Source: Streptomyces pseudovenezuelae | Lineage (GTDB): Bacteria > Actinomycetota > Actinomycetes > Streptomycetales > Streptomycetaceae | Assembly: GCF_029892565.1 (NCBI RefSeq) | Contig: NZ_JARXVH010000005.1 | Span: 434,001 to 498,000, forward strand | Reading direction: 5' to 3' | DNA: 64,000 nt | Shown here: positions 26,991-34,518 of the stretch, piece by piece | Layout: the number at the start of each line of letters is the position of its first letter | Position numbering within the stretch: the stretch's first letter is position 1 | Translations under genes and position numbers: made by a program | Notes under the pieces: model-generated | Seen by the model: the letters and a program-made list of their open reading frames with translations, nothing else | The model's database searches: none | What the model was told of the DNA's origin: nothing

Positions 26991-28145
26991 ATGTCGTCAC
27001 GTACTTCAGACGTCCTCGTCATCGGGGGCGGAATCATCGGCCTGGTCACGGCCTGGCGGGCCGCGCAGCGCGGCTTCGCGACGGCCGTCGTGGATCCCGA
27101 ACCGGGCGGCGGGGCCGCCCAGGTGGCCGCCGGCATGCTGGCCGCCGTCACGGAGCTGCACTACGGCGAGCAGACCCTGCTGGGCCTGAACCTCGCCTCG
27201 GCCCGCCGCTACCCCGGCTTCGCGGCCGAGCTGACCGACCTCACCGGCCACGACCTCGGCTATCGCCGGTGCGGCACGCTCGCCGTCGCGCTGGACGCCG
27301 ACGACCGCGCCCATCTGCGCGAACTGCACGCCCTGCAGCGGCAGTCGGGCCTGGAGTCCGAGTGGCTGTCGGGGCGGGACTGCCGGCGCCTGGAGCCGAT
27401 GCTCGCGCCGGGCGTGCGCGGCGGGCTGCGGGTCGACGGCGACCACCAGATCGACCCCCGGCGCCTGGCACGCGCGCTGGTGACCGCCTGCGAGCGGGCC
27501 GGCGTGGTCTTCCACCGCACCTGGACCGACCGCCTGACCGTCGTACGGGACCGGGCCACCGGGGTCACCACCACCGACGGAACCCAACTGGACGCGGACC
27601 AGATCGTGCTGGCCGCCGGCAGCCTCAGCGGCCGTCTCGCGGGCGTACCGGACGAGGTGCTGCCGCCCGTACGCCCCGTGAAGGGCCAGGTGCTGCGGCT
27701 CACCGTGCCGCAGCGGTACGCGCCCTTCCTGAGCCGTACCGTGCGCGCGATGGTCCGCGGCAGCCAGGTCTACCTGGTGCCGCGCGAGAGCGGCGAGCTG
27801 GTCGTCGGCGCCACCAGCGAGGAGCTGGGCTGGGACACCACGGTCACCGCGGGCGGGGTGTACGAGCTGCTGCGGGACGCGCACGAGCTGGTCCCCGGCA
27901 TCACCGAGCTGCCGCTGACGGAGACCCGCGCGGGGCTGCGCCCCGGCTCCCCCGACAACGCCCCGCTGCTCGGCCCGACCGCGCTGGACGGGCTGCTGCT
28001 GGCCACCGGGCACTACCGCAACGGCGTGCTGCTGACCCCGGTCACCGGCGACGCCCTGGCGCACGCCCTCGCCACCGGTGAACTCCCGGACGAGGCCCGC
28101 CCCTTCACCCCGAAGCGTTTCGCGCTCCTGGAGCAGCCCGCATGA
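26991..28145 (+). CDS. thiO: Glycine oxidase ThiO
   Basis: A 384-residue FAD enzyme that oxidises glycine to iminoglyoxylate, the dehydroglycine donor for the thiazole ring of thiamine. It has the FAD fold DVLVIGGGIIGLVTAWRAAQRG, then AAQVAAGMLAAVTE, and the C-terminal TRAGLRPGSPDNAPLLG with ATGHYRNGVLLTP that ends the glycine/D-amino-acid oxidase fold. The ATG at 26991 follows the riboswitch-embedded GGGAGG. Its stop overlaps the thiS start (ATGA). Expression should fall when TPP is plentiful. Confidence 0.94.
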   Translation: MSSRTSDVLVIGGGIIGLVTAWRAAQRGFATAVVDPEPGGGAAQVAAGMLAAVTELHYGEQTLLGLNLASARRYPGFAAELTDLTGHDLGYRRCGTLAVALDADDRAHLRELHALQRQSGLESEWLSGRDCRRLEPMLAPGVRGGLRVDGDHQIDPRRLARALVTACERAGVVFHRTWTDRLTVVRDRATGVTTTDGTQLDADQIVLAAGSLSGRLAGVPDEVLPPVRPVKGQVLRLTVPQRYAPFLSRTVRAMVRGSQVYLVPRESGELVVGATSEELGWDTTVTAGGVYELLRDAHELVPGITELPLTETRAGLRPGSPDNAPLLGPTALDGLLLATGHYRNGVLLTPVTGDALAHALATGELPDEARPFTPKRFALLEQPA

Positions 28146-28342
28146 ACATCTCCGTCAACGGGGAGTCCCGGGAGTTCGCCCCCGGCACGGCTCTCGACAT
28201 CGTCGTACGCGCCCTCACCCCGGCCCCCTCCGGAGTGGCCGCCGCCCTGAACGAAACCGTCGTCCCGCGCGGGCAGTGGTCCTCGACCTCCCTCACCGAG
28301 GGGGACCGCGTCGAGGTCCTCACCGCCGTCCAAGGAGGCTGA
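28142..28342 (+). CDS. thiS: Sulfur carrier protein ThiS
   Basis: A 66-residue ubiquitin-fold protein starting MNISVNGESREF and ending in Gly-Gly (AVQGG), the C-terminus that is adenylated and thiocarboxylated to deliver sulfur to ThiG. It is coupled to thiO by an ATGA overlap and followed by thiG after 3 bp. ThiF, which activates ThiS, is not in this window. Confidence 0.94.
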   Translation: MNISVNGESREFAPGTALDIVVRALTPAPSGVAAALNETVVPRGQWSSTSLTEGDRVEVLTAVQGG

Positions 28343-28345
28343 CCC

Positions 28346-29140
28346 ATGGCCGACGACCCCTTCGTCATCGGCGGTACGTCCTTCACGTCCCGCCTGATCA
28401 TGGGCACCGGCGGCGCGCCCAGCCTGGACGTCCTGGAGCGGGCCCTGGTGACGTCCGGAACCGAGCTGACGACAGTCGCGATGCGGCGCGTGGACCCCTC
28501 GGTGCACGGCTCGGTGCTGTCCGTCCTGGACCGGCTCGGCATCCGGGTGCTGCCCAACACGGCCGGCTGCTTCACCGCGGGCGAGGCCGTCCTCACCGCC
28601 CGCCTCGCGCGCGAGGCGCTCGGCACCGACCTGGTCAAACTTGAGGTCATCGCCGACGAACGCACCCTGCTGCCCGACCCGATCGAGCTGCTGGACGCGG
28701 CCGAGACCCTGGTCGACGACGGCTTCACGGTGCTGCCCTACACGAACGACGACCCGGTCCTCGCCCGCAAGCTGGAGGACGTCGGCTGCGCGGCCGTCAT
28801 GCCGCTCGGCTCGCCCATCGGCTCCGGGCTCGGCATCCGCAACCCGCACAACTTCCAGCTGATCGTCGAGCACGCGCGTGTGCCGGTGATCCTGGACGCG
28901 GGCGCCGGCACCGCCTCGGACGCGGCGCTCGCGATGGAGCTGGGGTGCGCGGGTGTGATGCTCGCCTCTGCGGTGACGCGGGCGCAGGAGCCGCAGCTGA
29001 TGGCCGAGGCGATGCGGCACGCCGTGGAGGCGGGGCGGCTGGCCCGCCTTGCGGGGCGCATTCCCCGGCGGCATTTCGCGGACGCGTCCTCGCCCGCGGA
29101 GGGGCTGGCGCGGCTCGATCCGGAGCGGCCCGCGTTCTGA
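28346..29140 (+). CDS. thiG: Thiazole synthase ThiG
   Basis: A 264-residue TIM-barrel enzyme that builds the thiazole phosphate from deoxyxylulose phosphate, dehydroglycine (from ThiO) and sulfur (from ThiS). Family motifs: SRLIMGTGGAPS, LPNTAGCFTAGEAV, VKLEVIADERTLLPDP, VLPYTNDDPVLARKL, MPLGSPIGSG and PVILDAGAGTASDAA. The ATG follows AAGGAGG within the thiS end. It closes the TPP-controlled operon; no clear terminator follows. Confidence 0.96.
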   Translation: MADDPFVIGGTSFTSRLIMGTGGAPSLDVLERALVTSGTELTTVAMRRVDPSVHGSVLSVLDRLGIRVLPNTAGCFTAGEAVLTARLAREALGTDLVKLEVIADERTLLPDPIELLDAAETLVDDGFTVLPYTNDDPVLARKLEDVGCAAVMPLGSPIGSGLGIRNPHNFQLIVEHARVPVILDAGAGTASDAALAMELGCAGVMLASAVTRAQEPQLMAEAMRHAVEAGRLARLAGRIPRRHFADASSPAEGLARLDPERPAF

Positions 29141-29245
29141 ACGAACGTTCGACAATGGCCGGAACTCGGTGCGACGTCCGTCACAGCTCGGCTGCAGTCA
29201 CGCCCCGAAATCGCCCGAACCGAGAGGCCTGTCGGTCACGGCTCG

Positions 29246-29251
29246 TACACT
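29246..29251 (+). promoter_or_regulatory. -10 hexamer of a probable leaderless promoter (PASTA kinase)
   Basis: TACACT ends 7 nt before the GTG at 29259. Confidence 0.4.
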
Positions 29252-29258
29252 CACCTGC

Positions 29259-31190
29259 GTGGATACGACCCTTCAGGACCCTCTCGTCGGGCAGGTGCTC
29301 GACGGGCGCTACCGCGTGGACGCGCGGATCGCGGTCGGCGGGATGGCCACGGTCTATCGGGCCGTGGACACCCGCCTCGACCGCGTGCTCGCGCTGAAGG
29401 TGATGCACCCCGCGCTCGCGGCCGACGTCTCGTTCGTCGACCGGTTCATCCGGGAGGCGAAGTCGGTCGCCCGGCTGGCCCACCCGAACGTGGTGCAGGT
29501 CTTCGACCAGGGCGCCCACGGGTCGTACGTCTATCTCGCCATGGAGTACGTCGCCGGCTGCACCCTGCGCGACGTGCTGCGCGAGCGCGGGGCACTGCAG
29601 CCGCGCGCCGCCCTGGACATCCTGGAGCCGGTGCTCGCCGCGCTCGGCGCCGCGCACCGCGCGGGGTTCGTGCACCGCGACATGAAGCCGGAGAACGTGC
29701 TCATAGGGGACGACGGCCGGGTCAAGGTCGCCGACTTCGGCCTGGTCCGCTCCGTCGACACGGTCACCAACACCACCGGGACCGTCCTGGGCACCGTCTC
29801 CTACCTCGCGCCGGAGCAGATCGAGCACGGCACCGCCGACCCCCGGGTCGACGTGTACGCGTGCGGTGTCGTCCTGTACGAGATGCTGACCGGCGAGCGC
29901 CCGCACTACGGCGACTCCCCCGCCACCGTCCTCTACAAGCACATCCACGAGGACGTCCCGCCGCCCTCGGCCGCCGTGCCGGGCCTGGCCTACGAGCTGG
30001 ACGAGCTGGTCGCCTCGGCCACCGCCCGCACCCCCGACCTGCGCCCCTACGACGCGGTGGCGCTGCTCGCGCACGCCCGCGAGACGCGCGCCTCCCTCCG
30101 CCCCGACCAGCTCGACGCGGTCCCGCCGCAGGCGCTCACGTCGGACCGGGACATCGCCGAGGACCGTACGAGTGTCATCCCGCGCTCGCTGACCGTGCCG
30201 CGCCCGCTGCCGGTCAACGAGGACGAGGGGCAACGGGGGCTGCACCGCACCAGCGTCCTGGCGTCTCCCCCACCCCTGCCGCCCCGGCGTCGCGCGGGCG
30301 GTGCCCGGCGGCGCGGGCCACTCGCGATCGTCGTCGCGATCCTGCTCGTCCTCGGCGTCGGCGCGGGCGTCTGGTACATCAACTCCGGCCAGTTCACCAA
30401 GGTCCCGGCGGTGCTGGCCAAGACGCAGGCCCAGGCGAGCAAGAAGTTGGGCGACGCGGGCCTGGACCTCGGGACGGTCAAGCACGCCTACAGCGACACC
30501 GTGAAGCGGGGCACGGTCATCAGCACGGACCCCGTGCCCGGCACCCGGATCCGTGACAACGCCTCGGTGTCCCTGACCGTCTCCGACGGCCCGGAGATCG
30601 TGCCGGTACCCGCGCTGAAGGGCTACGCCCTCGCGAAGGCGAAGGCCCTGCTGAAGACGGACGGCCTAGAACCGGGCATGGTCACCCGGGAGTTCGACGA
30701 CGACGTCCCCAAGGGCTTCGTGATCTCCACGGACCCGGCGGAGGGCACCAAGCGGCACGCCGGCTCGGCGATCGCGCTGACCGTCAGCAAGGGCAGCGCG
30801 GTCGACGTCCCGGACGTCACCGGCGAGGACCTGGACGACGCGAAGGCCGACCTGGAGGACGCGGGTCTGAAGGTCAAGGTCGCCGCCGAGCAGGTCAACT
30901 CCGAGTACGACAAGGGCCAGGTCGCCGCGCAGACCCCGGAGGCCGACAGCCAGGTCGGCGAGGGCGACACGGTGACGCTGACCGTGTCCAAGGGTCCGGA
31001 GCAGGTCGAGGTCCCGGACGTCACCGGCGACAGCGTCGACGACGCGAAGCAGGCTCTTGAGGACGCCGGCTTCGAGGTCGACGAGGACCGCGGTCTGCTG
31101 GGCCTGTTCGGCGACACCGTCAAGAGCCAGTCCGTGGAGGGCGGGGAGACGGCGCCCAAGGGGTCGACGATCACCATCGAGATCCGCTGA
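29259..31190 (+). CDS. PknL-like Ser/Thr protein kinase with four PASTA repeats
   Basis: A 643-residue membrane kinase. The kinase domain (about 15-275) has GGMATVYRAV, the ATP Lys in LALKVM, HRDMKPENVLI and DFGLVRS. A basic juxtamembrane region precedes one membrane segment (PLAIVVAILLVLGVGAGVWYI, about 358-378). Four PASTA repeats follow outside, the last with an insert (RGLLGLFG). PASTA domains usually sense peptidoglycan fragments or lipid II. By position it corresponds to PknL, although from memory the mycobacterial protein lacks PASTA. The GTG has no ribosome site but lies 7 nt after TACACT. Confidence 0.93.
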   Translation: MDTTLQDPLVGQVLDGRYRVDARIAVGGMATVYRAVDTRLDRVLALKVMHPALAADVSFVDRFIREAKSVARLAHPNVVQVFDQGAHGSYVYLAMEYVAGCTLRDVLRERGALQPRAALDILEPVLAALGAAHRAGFVHRDMKPENVLIGDDGRVKVADFGLVRSVDTVTNTTGTVLGTVSYLAPEQIEHGTADPRVDVYACGVVLYEMLTGERPHYGDSPATVLYKHIHEDVPPPSAAVPGLAYELDELVASATARTPDLRPYDAVALLAHARETRASLRPDQLDAVPPQALTSDRDIAEDRTSVIPRSLTVPRPLPVNEDEGQRGLHRTSVLASPPPLPPRRRAGGARRRGPLAIVVAILLVLGVGAGVWYINSGQFTKVPAVLAKTQAQASKKLGDAGLDLGTVKHAYSDTVKRGTVISTDPVPGTRIRDNASVSLTVSDGPEIVPVPALKGYALAKAKALLKTDGLEPGMVTREFDDDVPKGFVISTDPAEGTKRHAGSAIALTVSKGSAVDVPDVTGEDLDDAKADLEDAGLKVKVAAEQVNSEYDKGQVAAQTPEADSQVGEGDTVTLTVSKGPEQVEVPDVTGDSVDDAKQALEDAGFEVDEDRGLLGLFGDTVKSQSVEGGETAPKGSTITIEIR

Positions 31191-31290
31191 TCGTCGCGGG
31201 CGGCCCGGGTCGGGTTCTGGTGATCATCACCGGACGCCCGGCTCACGATCCGGTGCCGGAACGGGTCGTACCGCATGACACCCTGGACGG

Positions 31291-32163
31291 GTGAAGAGCC
31301 AGTTCCCCTCCCGCAACCCCGTCGGCGGTCACGTGCCCGTGGCCGGCGGTCTGAACTCCGTAGGGCTGTCCTACGCCCGTGAGCTGCGGGCCGAGACCGT
31401 GCAGGTCTTCGTCGCCAACCCGCGCGGCTGGGCCACGCCGGACGGCAACCCGCGCCAGGACGAGGAGTTCCGGGCGGCCTGCGAGGCCGAGTCGATCCCG
31501 GCGTACGTCCATGCCCCGTATCTGATCAACTTCGGCTCGCACACCGAGGCCACCGTCGAGAAGTCGGTGGAGTCGCTGCGGCACTCGTTGCGGCGCGCGC
31601 GGGAGATCGGGGCGCTCGGCGTGGTCGTGCACACGGGCAGCGCGACCGGCGGCCGGGAGCGGTCCGTGGCCCTGCGGCAGGTGCGCGAGCACATGCTGCC
31701 GCTGCTCGACGAACTCACCCACGACGACGACCCGTTCCTGTTGCTGGAGTCGACGGCCGGGCAGGGTTTCTCACTGTGTTCGCGGACCTGGGACTTCGGG
31801 CCGTACTTCGAGGCGCTGGACGCCCATCCGAAGCTGGGCGTCTGCCTGGACACCTGCCACATCTTCGCGGCCGGGCACGACCTGACCGGCCCCAGCGGCA
31901 TGCACCAGACCCTCGACCTGCTGGTGGACACCGTCGGCGAGGGCCGACTGAAGCTCATCCACGCCAACGACTCCAAGGACGTCGTGGGCGCGCACAAGGA
32001 CCGGCACGAGAACATCGGCTCCGGTCACATCGGCGAGGACCCGTTCCGGGCGCTGATGACCCACCCCGCGACCGAGGGCGTCCCGCTGGTCATCGAGACA
32101 CCCGGCGGCAAGGAGGGGCACGCGGCGGACGTGGAGCGGCTGAAGAAACTCCGGGACGCATGA
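31291..32163 (+). CDS. Deoxyribonuclease IV (AP endonuclease, Nfo family)
   Basis: A 290-residue TIM-barrel metal enzyme of the endonuclease IV family, which cuts DNA at abasic sites in base excision repair. Metal-binding positions fit: YVHAPYLINF, VVVHTGSATG, LLLESTAGQG, VCLDTCHIFAAGHD, LIHANDSKD with a nearby HEN, and VIETPGGKEG. The GTG at 31291 is preceded by GGACGG. It lies 100 bp after the kinase; a small palindrome at 31219-31231 separates them. Confidence 0.9.
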   Translation: MKSQFPSRNPVGGHVPVAGGLNSVGLSYARELRAETVQVFVANPRGWATPDGNPRQDEEFRAACEAESIPAYVHAPYLINFGSHTEATVEKSVESLRHSLRRAREIGALGVVVHTGSATGGRERSVALRQVREHMLPLLDELTHDDDPFLLLESTAGQGFSLCSRTWDFGPYFEALDAHPKLGVCLDTCHIFAAGHDLTGPSGMHQTLDLLVDTVGEGRLKLIHANDSKDVVGAHKDRHENIGSGHIGEDPFRALMTHPATEGVPLVIETPGGKEGHAADVERLKKLRDA

Positions 32164-32177
32164 CCCGGCACAACCTG

Positions 32178-32206
32178 TTGGGGAATACCCCCTGGGGGTA
32201 TACGGT
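32178..32206 (+). promoter_or_regulatory. CsoR-like operator inside a promoter
   Basis: TTGGGG (32178-32183) and TACGGT (32201-32206) are 17 bp apart. The spacer is filled by a 17-bp inverted repeat, 32185-32192 mirrored at 32194-32201 around one base, reading ATACCCCC-T-GGGGGTAT. A G/C-tract palindrome of this kind between -35 and -10 is typical of copper-sensing CsoR-family (DUF156) repressors. No csoR gene is in the window. Confidence 0.7.
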
Positions 32207-32226
32207 TCCTGCGTGAGGCAGGAACC
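32204..32226 (+). repeat. Perfect hairpin in the 5' leader of the DUF4396 gene
   Basis: GGTTCCTGC (32204-32212) pairs exactly with GCAGGAACC (32218-32226) around GTGAG. It begins inside the -10 and ends 23 bp before the ATG. It could be an RNA hairpin, a second operator, or a terminator for the gene before. Confidence 0.6.
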
Positions 32227-32249
32227 GCTACCTGACGTTGGGGGCACTC

Positions 32250-32765
32250 ATGGAGCACGAGGCACACGCGCACCACGACCAGCACGAGCACCAGGGCTCA
32301 ACCGAGCATCAGCACCAGCACGCCGGTGCGACCAGCTGGCAGACCGCTGTCCAGGCCACCCTCCACTGCCTGACCGGCTGTGCCATCGGTGAGGTGCTCG
32401 GCATGATGATCGGGACCGCGCTGGGCTGGGGCAATGCCCCGACGACGGTTCTCGCGATCGTCCTGGCGTTCTTCTTCGGCTACTCGCTCACCCTGCGCGG
32501 GGTGCTGAAGGCCGGCCTCGGCTTCCGTGCCGCGTTCCGGGTGGCGCTGGCCGCGGACACCCTGTCGATCGCGGTGATGGAGCTGATCGACAACGGCGTG
32601 ATCGTGCTGTGGCCCGACGCGATGGACGCGGAGCTGGCCGACGCGCTGTTCTGGATCTCGCTGGCGCTGTCCCTGGTGATCGCCTTCGTGATCACCGTGC
32701 CGGTCAACAAGTGGATGATCGGCCGGGGCAAGGGCCATGCGGTGGTGCACCAGTACCATCACTGA
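32250..32765 (+). CDS. DUF4396 membrane protein with His-rich N-terminus
   Basis: A 171-residue membrane protein. The first 26 residues hold about ten His (MEHEAHAHHDQHEHQ, then STEHQHQHAG), which suggests metal binding. Four membrane segments follow, with HCLTGCAIGEVLGMMIG and a final basic loop and His-rich end (GHAVVHQYHH), the DUF4396 layout. The ATG follows GGGGGC. With the CsoR-like promoter this points to a copper-induced role, perhaps metal export or sequestration; that is inference. Confidence 0.85.
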   Translation: MEHEAHAHHDQHEHQGSTEHQHQHAGATSWQTAVQATLHCLTGCAIGEVLGMMIGTALGWGNAPTTVLAIVLAFFFGYSLTLRGVLKAGLGFRAAFRVALAADTLSIAVMELIDNGVIVLWPDAMDAELADALFWISLALSLVIAFVITVPVNKWMIGRGKGHAVVHQYHH

Positions 32766-32803
32766 CGACCGGGAGGACGCCGGGAGTCAGTGCTCGCCGG
32801 GAG

Positions 32804-33436
32804 TCAGACTTCGGGGCCGTCCCCGAGTTCTTCCTGGTAGGAGTAGCGCTGCTCCCGCCACGGGTCGCCGATGTTGTGGTAGCCGCGCTCCTCCCAGAAG
32901 CCCCGGCGGTCGGCGGTCATGTACTCCACGCCGCGGACCCATTTGGGCCCCTTCCACGCGTACAGATGGGGGACGACCAGGCGCAGCGGGAAGCCGTGCT
33001 CCGCGGTCAGCAGCTCGCCGTCCTTGTGGGTGGCGAAGATCGCGCCCTCGGAGGCGAAGTCCGCGAGGCGGAGGTTGGAGCTGAAGCCGTACTCCGCCCA
33101 GACCATCACATGGGTGACCGTCGGCGCGGGCGGGGCGATCTCCAGGATCGCCCGGGCGGGAATGCCGCCCCACTCGGCGCCGAGCATGCTGAACTTCGTG
33201 ACGCAGTGCAGGTCGCCCACGACGGTGTCGTACGGCAGGGCCGTGAACTCCTCGTGGTTCCAGCAGTGTTTCTCGCTGTCCGCGGTGGCGCCGAAGACCC
33301 GGAACTCCCAGCGCTCGGGCCGGAACTTGGGGACCGGGCCGTAGTGGGTGACCGGCCAGCCGCGTTGCAGTCGCTGTCCCGGCGGGAGCTCGGAGTGGGC
33401 CGCTTCACCACTTCCCCGCTGCACCGACTGACCCAT
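32804..33436 (-). CDS. Sulfite-oxidase-like molybdopterin oxidoreductase
   Basis: A 210-residue single-domain protein of the sulfite oxidase / YuiH group. DLHCVTKFSMLGAEWGG carries the conserved Cys that ligates molybdenum; PLRLVVPHLYAWKGPKWV and IEYM-like GVEYM fit the pterin-binding fold. No signal peptide or heme domain is present, so it is presumably cytoplasmic; the substrate is unknown. AGGA lies 7 nt before the ATG. It is convergent with DUF4396. Confidence 0.87.
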   Translation of the reverse strand: MGQSVQRGSGEAAHSELPPGQRLQRGWPVTHYGPVPKFRPERWEFRVFGATADSEKHCWNHEEFTALPYDTVVGDLHCVTKFSMLGAEWGGIPARAILEIAPPAPTVTHVMVWAEYGFSSNLRLADFASEGAIFATHKDGELLTAEHGFPLRLVVPHLYAWKGPKWVRGVEYMTADRRGFWEERGYHNIGDPWREQRYSYQEELGDGPEV

Positions 33437-33517
33437 GCCTCCATCCTGACAGACCGGAGGCGGTGCATCGGACCAACATCAACTCAATACACCCGAAATT
33501 GGACTAAGCATGCCCTT

Positions 33518-33528
33518 ACTTACTAAGT
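33518..33528. promoter_or_regulatory. AT-rich palindrome upstream of bacterioferritin
   Basis: ACTTA-C-TAAGT is a perfect 5+5 inverted repeat, with CTTACT repeated on both sides, in the AT-rich gap 33437-33614 between the divergent sulfite-oxidase-like gene and bfr. It does not match the iron-box consensus. Possible operator for bfr. Confidence 0.3.
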
Positions 33529-33614
33529 GAAGACTTACTGGACGATCTTCCGTTCCCGGTGCAAGGATGCGGCGCAACCCGCCAGTTCCCCTTGTTTTGG
33601 AAGGAGCCTCTGCG

Positions 33615-34091
33615 ATGCAGGGCGACCCCGAGGTCCTCGAGTTCCTGAACGAGCAGCTCACCGGTGAGCTGACCGCGATCAACCAGTACTGGCTGCACTA
33701 CCGCATTCAGGACAACAACGGCTGGACCAAGCTCGCCAAGTACACGCGTGAAGAGTCCATCGATGAGATGAAGCACGCGGACAAGATCACCGAGCGCATC
33801 CTGATGCTCGACGGTCTGCCGAACTACCAGCGGCTGTTCCACGTCCGGGTCGGCCAGACGGTCACCGAGATGTTCCAGGCGGACCGGCAGGTGGAGGTCG
33901 AGGCGATCGACCGCCTCAAGCGCGGGATCGAGGTGATGCGCACGAAGGGCGACATCACGTCCGCGAACATCTTCGAGGACATCCTCGAGGACGAGGAGCA
34001 CCACATCGACTACCTCGACACCCAGCTCCAGCTGATCGAGCAGCTCGGTGAGGCGCTCTACATCGCGCAGCAGATCGAGCAGCCGAGCTAG
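33615..34091 (+). CDS. bfr: Bacterioferritin
   Basis: A 158-residue four-helix ferritin storing iron as a ferric core in a 24-mer with heme at subunit pairs. Ferroxidase ligands are visible in GELTAINQYWLHYRI, SIDEMKHADKITERILMLDG (with the Met that ligates heme) and NIFEDILEDEEHHIDYLDTQ. The ATG at 33615 follows AAGGAG at 9 nt. It converges with its partner bfd, whose stop is 13 bp away. Confidence 0.96.
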   Translation: MQGDPEVLEFLNEQLTGELTAINQYWLHYRIQDNNGWTKLAKYTREESIDEMKHADKITERILMLDGLPNYQRLFHVRVGQTVTEMFQADRQVEVEAIDRLKRGIEVMRTKGDITSANIFEDILEDEEHHIDYLDTQLQLIEQLGEALYIAQQIEQPS

Positions 34092-34103
34092 TCGAGAGCC
34101 GAG

Positions 34104-34358
34104 CTACGCGGCTTCCTCCAGCGCGGATTCCCCGAGCGCGGGTTCGTCAATACTGGAGAGCACCGACGCGCCCTGGTCGACCAGCTCGCCGCGGGGGCAG
34201 GCGCCCCGGCCGAGCAGTGCCTGGATCCGGCGTACACACGAGCCGCAGTCCGTGCCCGCCTTGCAGGCGGACGCTATCTGGCGGGGGCTGCAGGCGCCGC
34301 CCTCCACGTGCTTCTTGACCTGCTGCTCGGTGATCCCGAAGCAACTGCAGACGAACAC
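34104..34358 (-). CDS. bfd: Bacterioferritin-associated [2Fe-2S] ferredoxin
   Basis: An 84-residue ferredoxin that reduces the bacterioferritin core to release iron. The four cluster Cys are in VCSCFG (CxC) and GTDCGSC (CxxC), the BFD-type arrangement. A GTG at 34367 also opens the frame, but GGGAGG abuts it; the GTG at 34358 (VFVCSCFG) is 8 nt from GGAGG and matches the family start. An IdeR/DmdR-type iron box 53 bp upstream implies induction under iron starvation, the logical opposite of bfr. Confidence 0.92.
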   Translation of the reverse strand: MFVCSCFGITEQQVKKHVEGGACSPRQIASACKAGTDCGSCVRRIQALLGRGACPRGELVDQGASVLSSIDEPALGESALEEAA

Positions 34359-34410
34359 GCGGCTCACCTCCCGCCGGGATTGAAAAGGTCGCGCCGTCCC
34401 GACTAATCGG

Positions 34411-34429
34411 TGAGGCTAACCTAACCTTA
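34411..34429 (-). promoter_or_regulatory. Iron box (IdeR/DmdR-type operator) for bfd
   Basis: The 19 bp TGAGGCTAACCTAACCTTA match 15 of 19 positions of the DtxR/IdeR family consensus TTAGGTTAGCCTAACCTAA. It sits in the bfd promoter region, so iron-loaded DmdR should repress bfd. Confidence 0.75.
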
Positions 34430-34457
34430 CCCGGCGCCCAGGAGCCTTAAAAGTGCG

Positions 34458-34491
34458 GTGGGGCGTGGATCGTATGTGATCCACGCCCCAC
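34458..34491 (-). terminator. Rho-independent terminator of the DAHP synthase gene
   Basis: A perfect 14-bp stem (34458-34471 with 34478-34491) with a 6-nt loop, followed on the minus strand by a TTTT tract. It lies 27 bp after the DAHP synthase stop. Confidence 0.85.
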
Positions 34492-34518
34492 TTCACGCTC
34501 CTGTAACAGGCACCCCCG

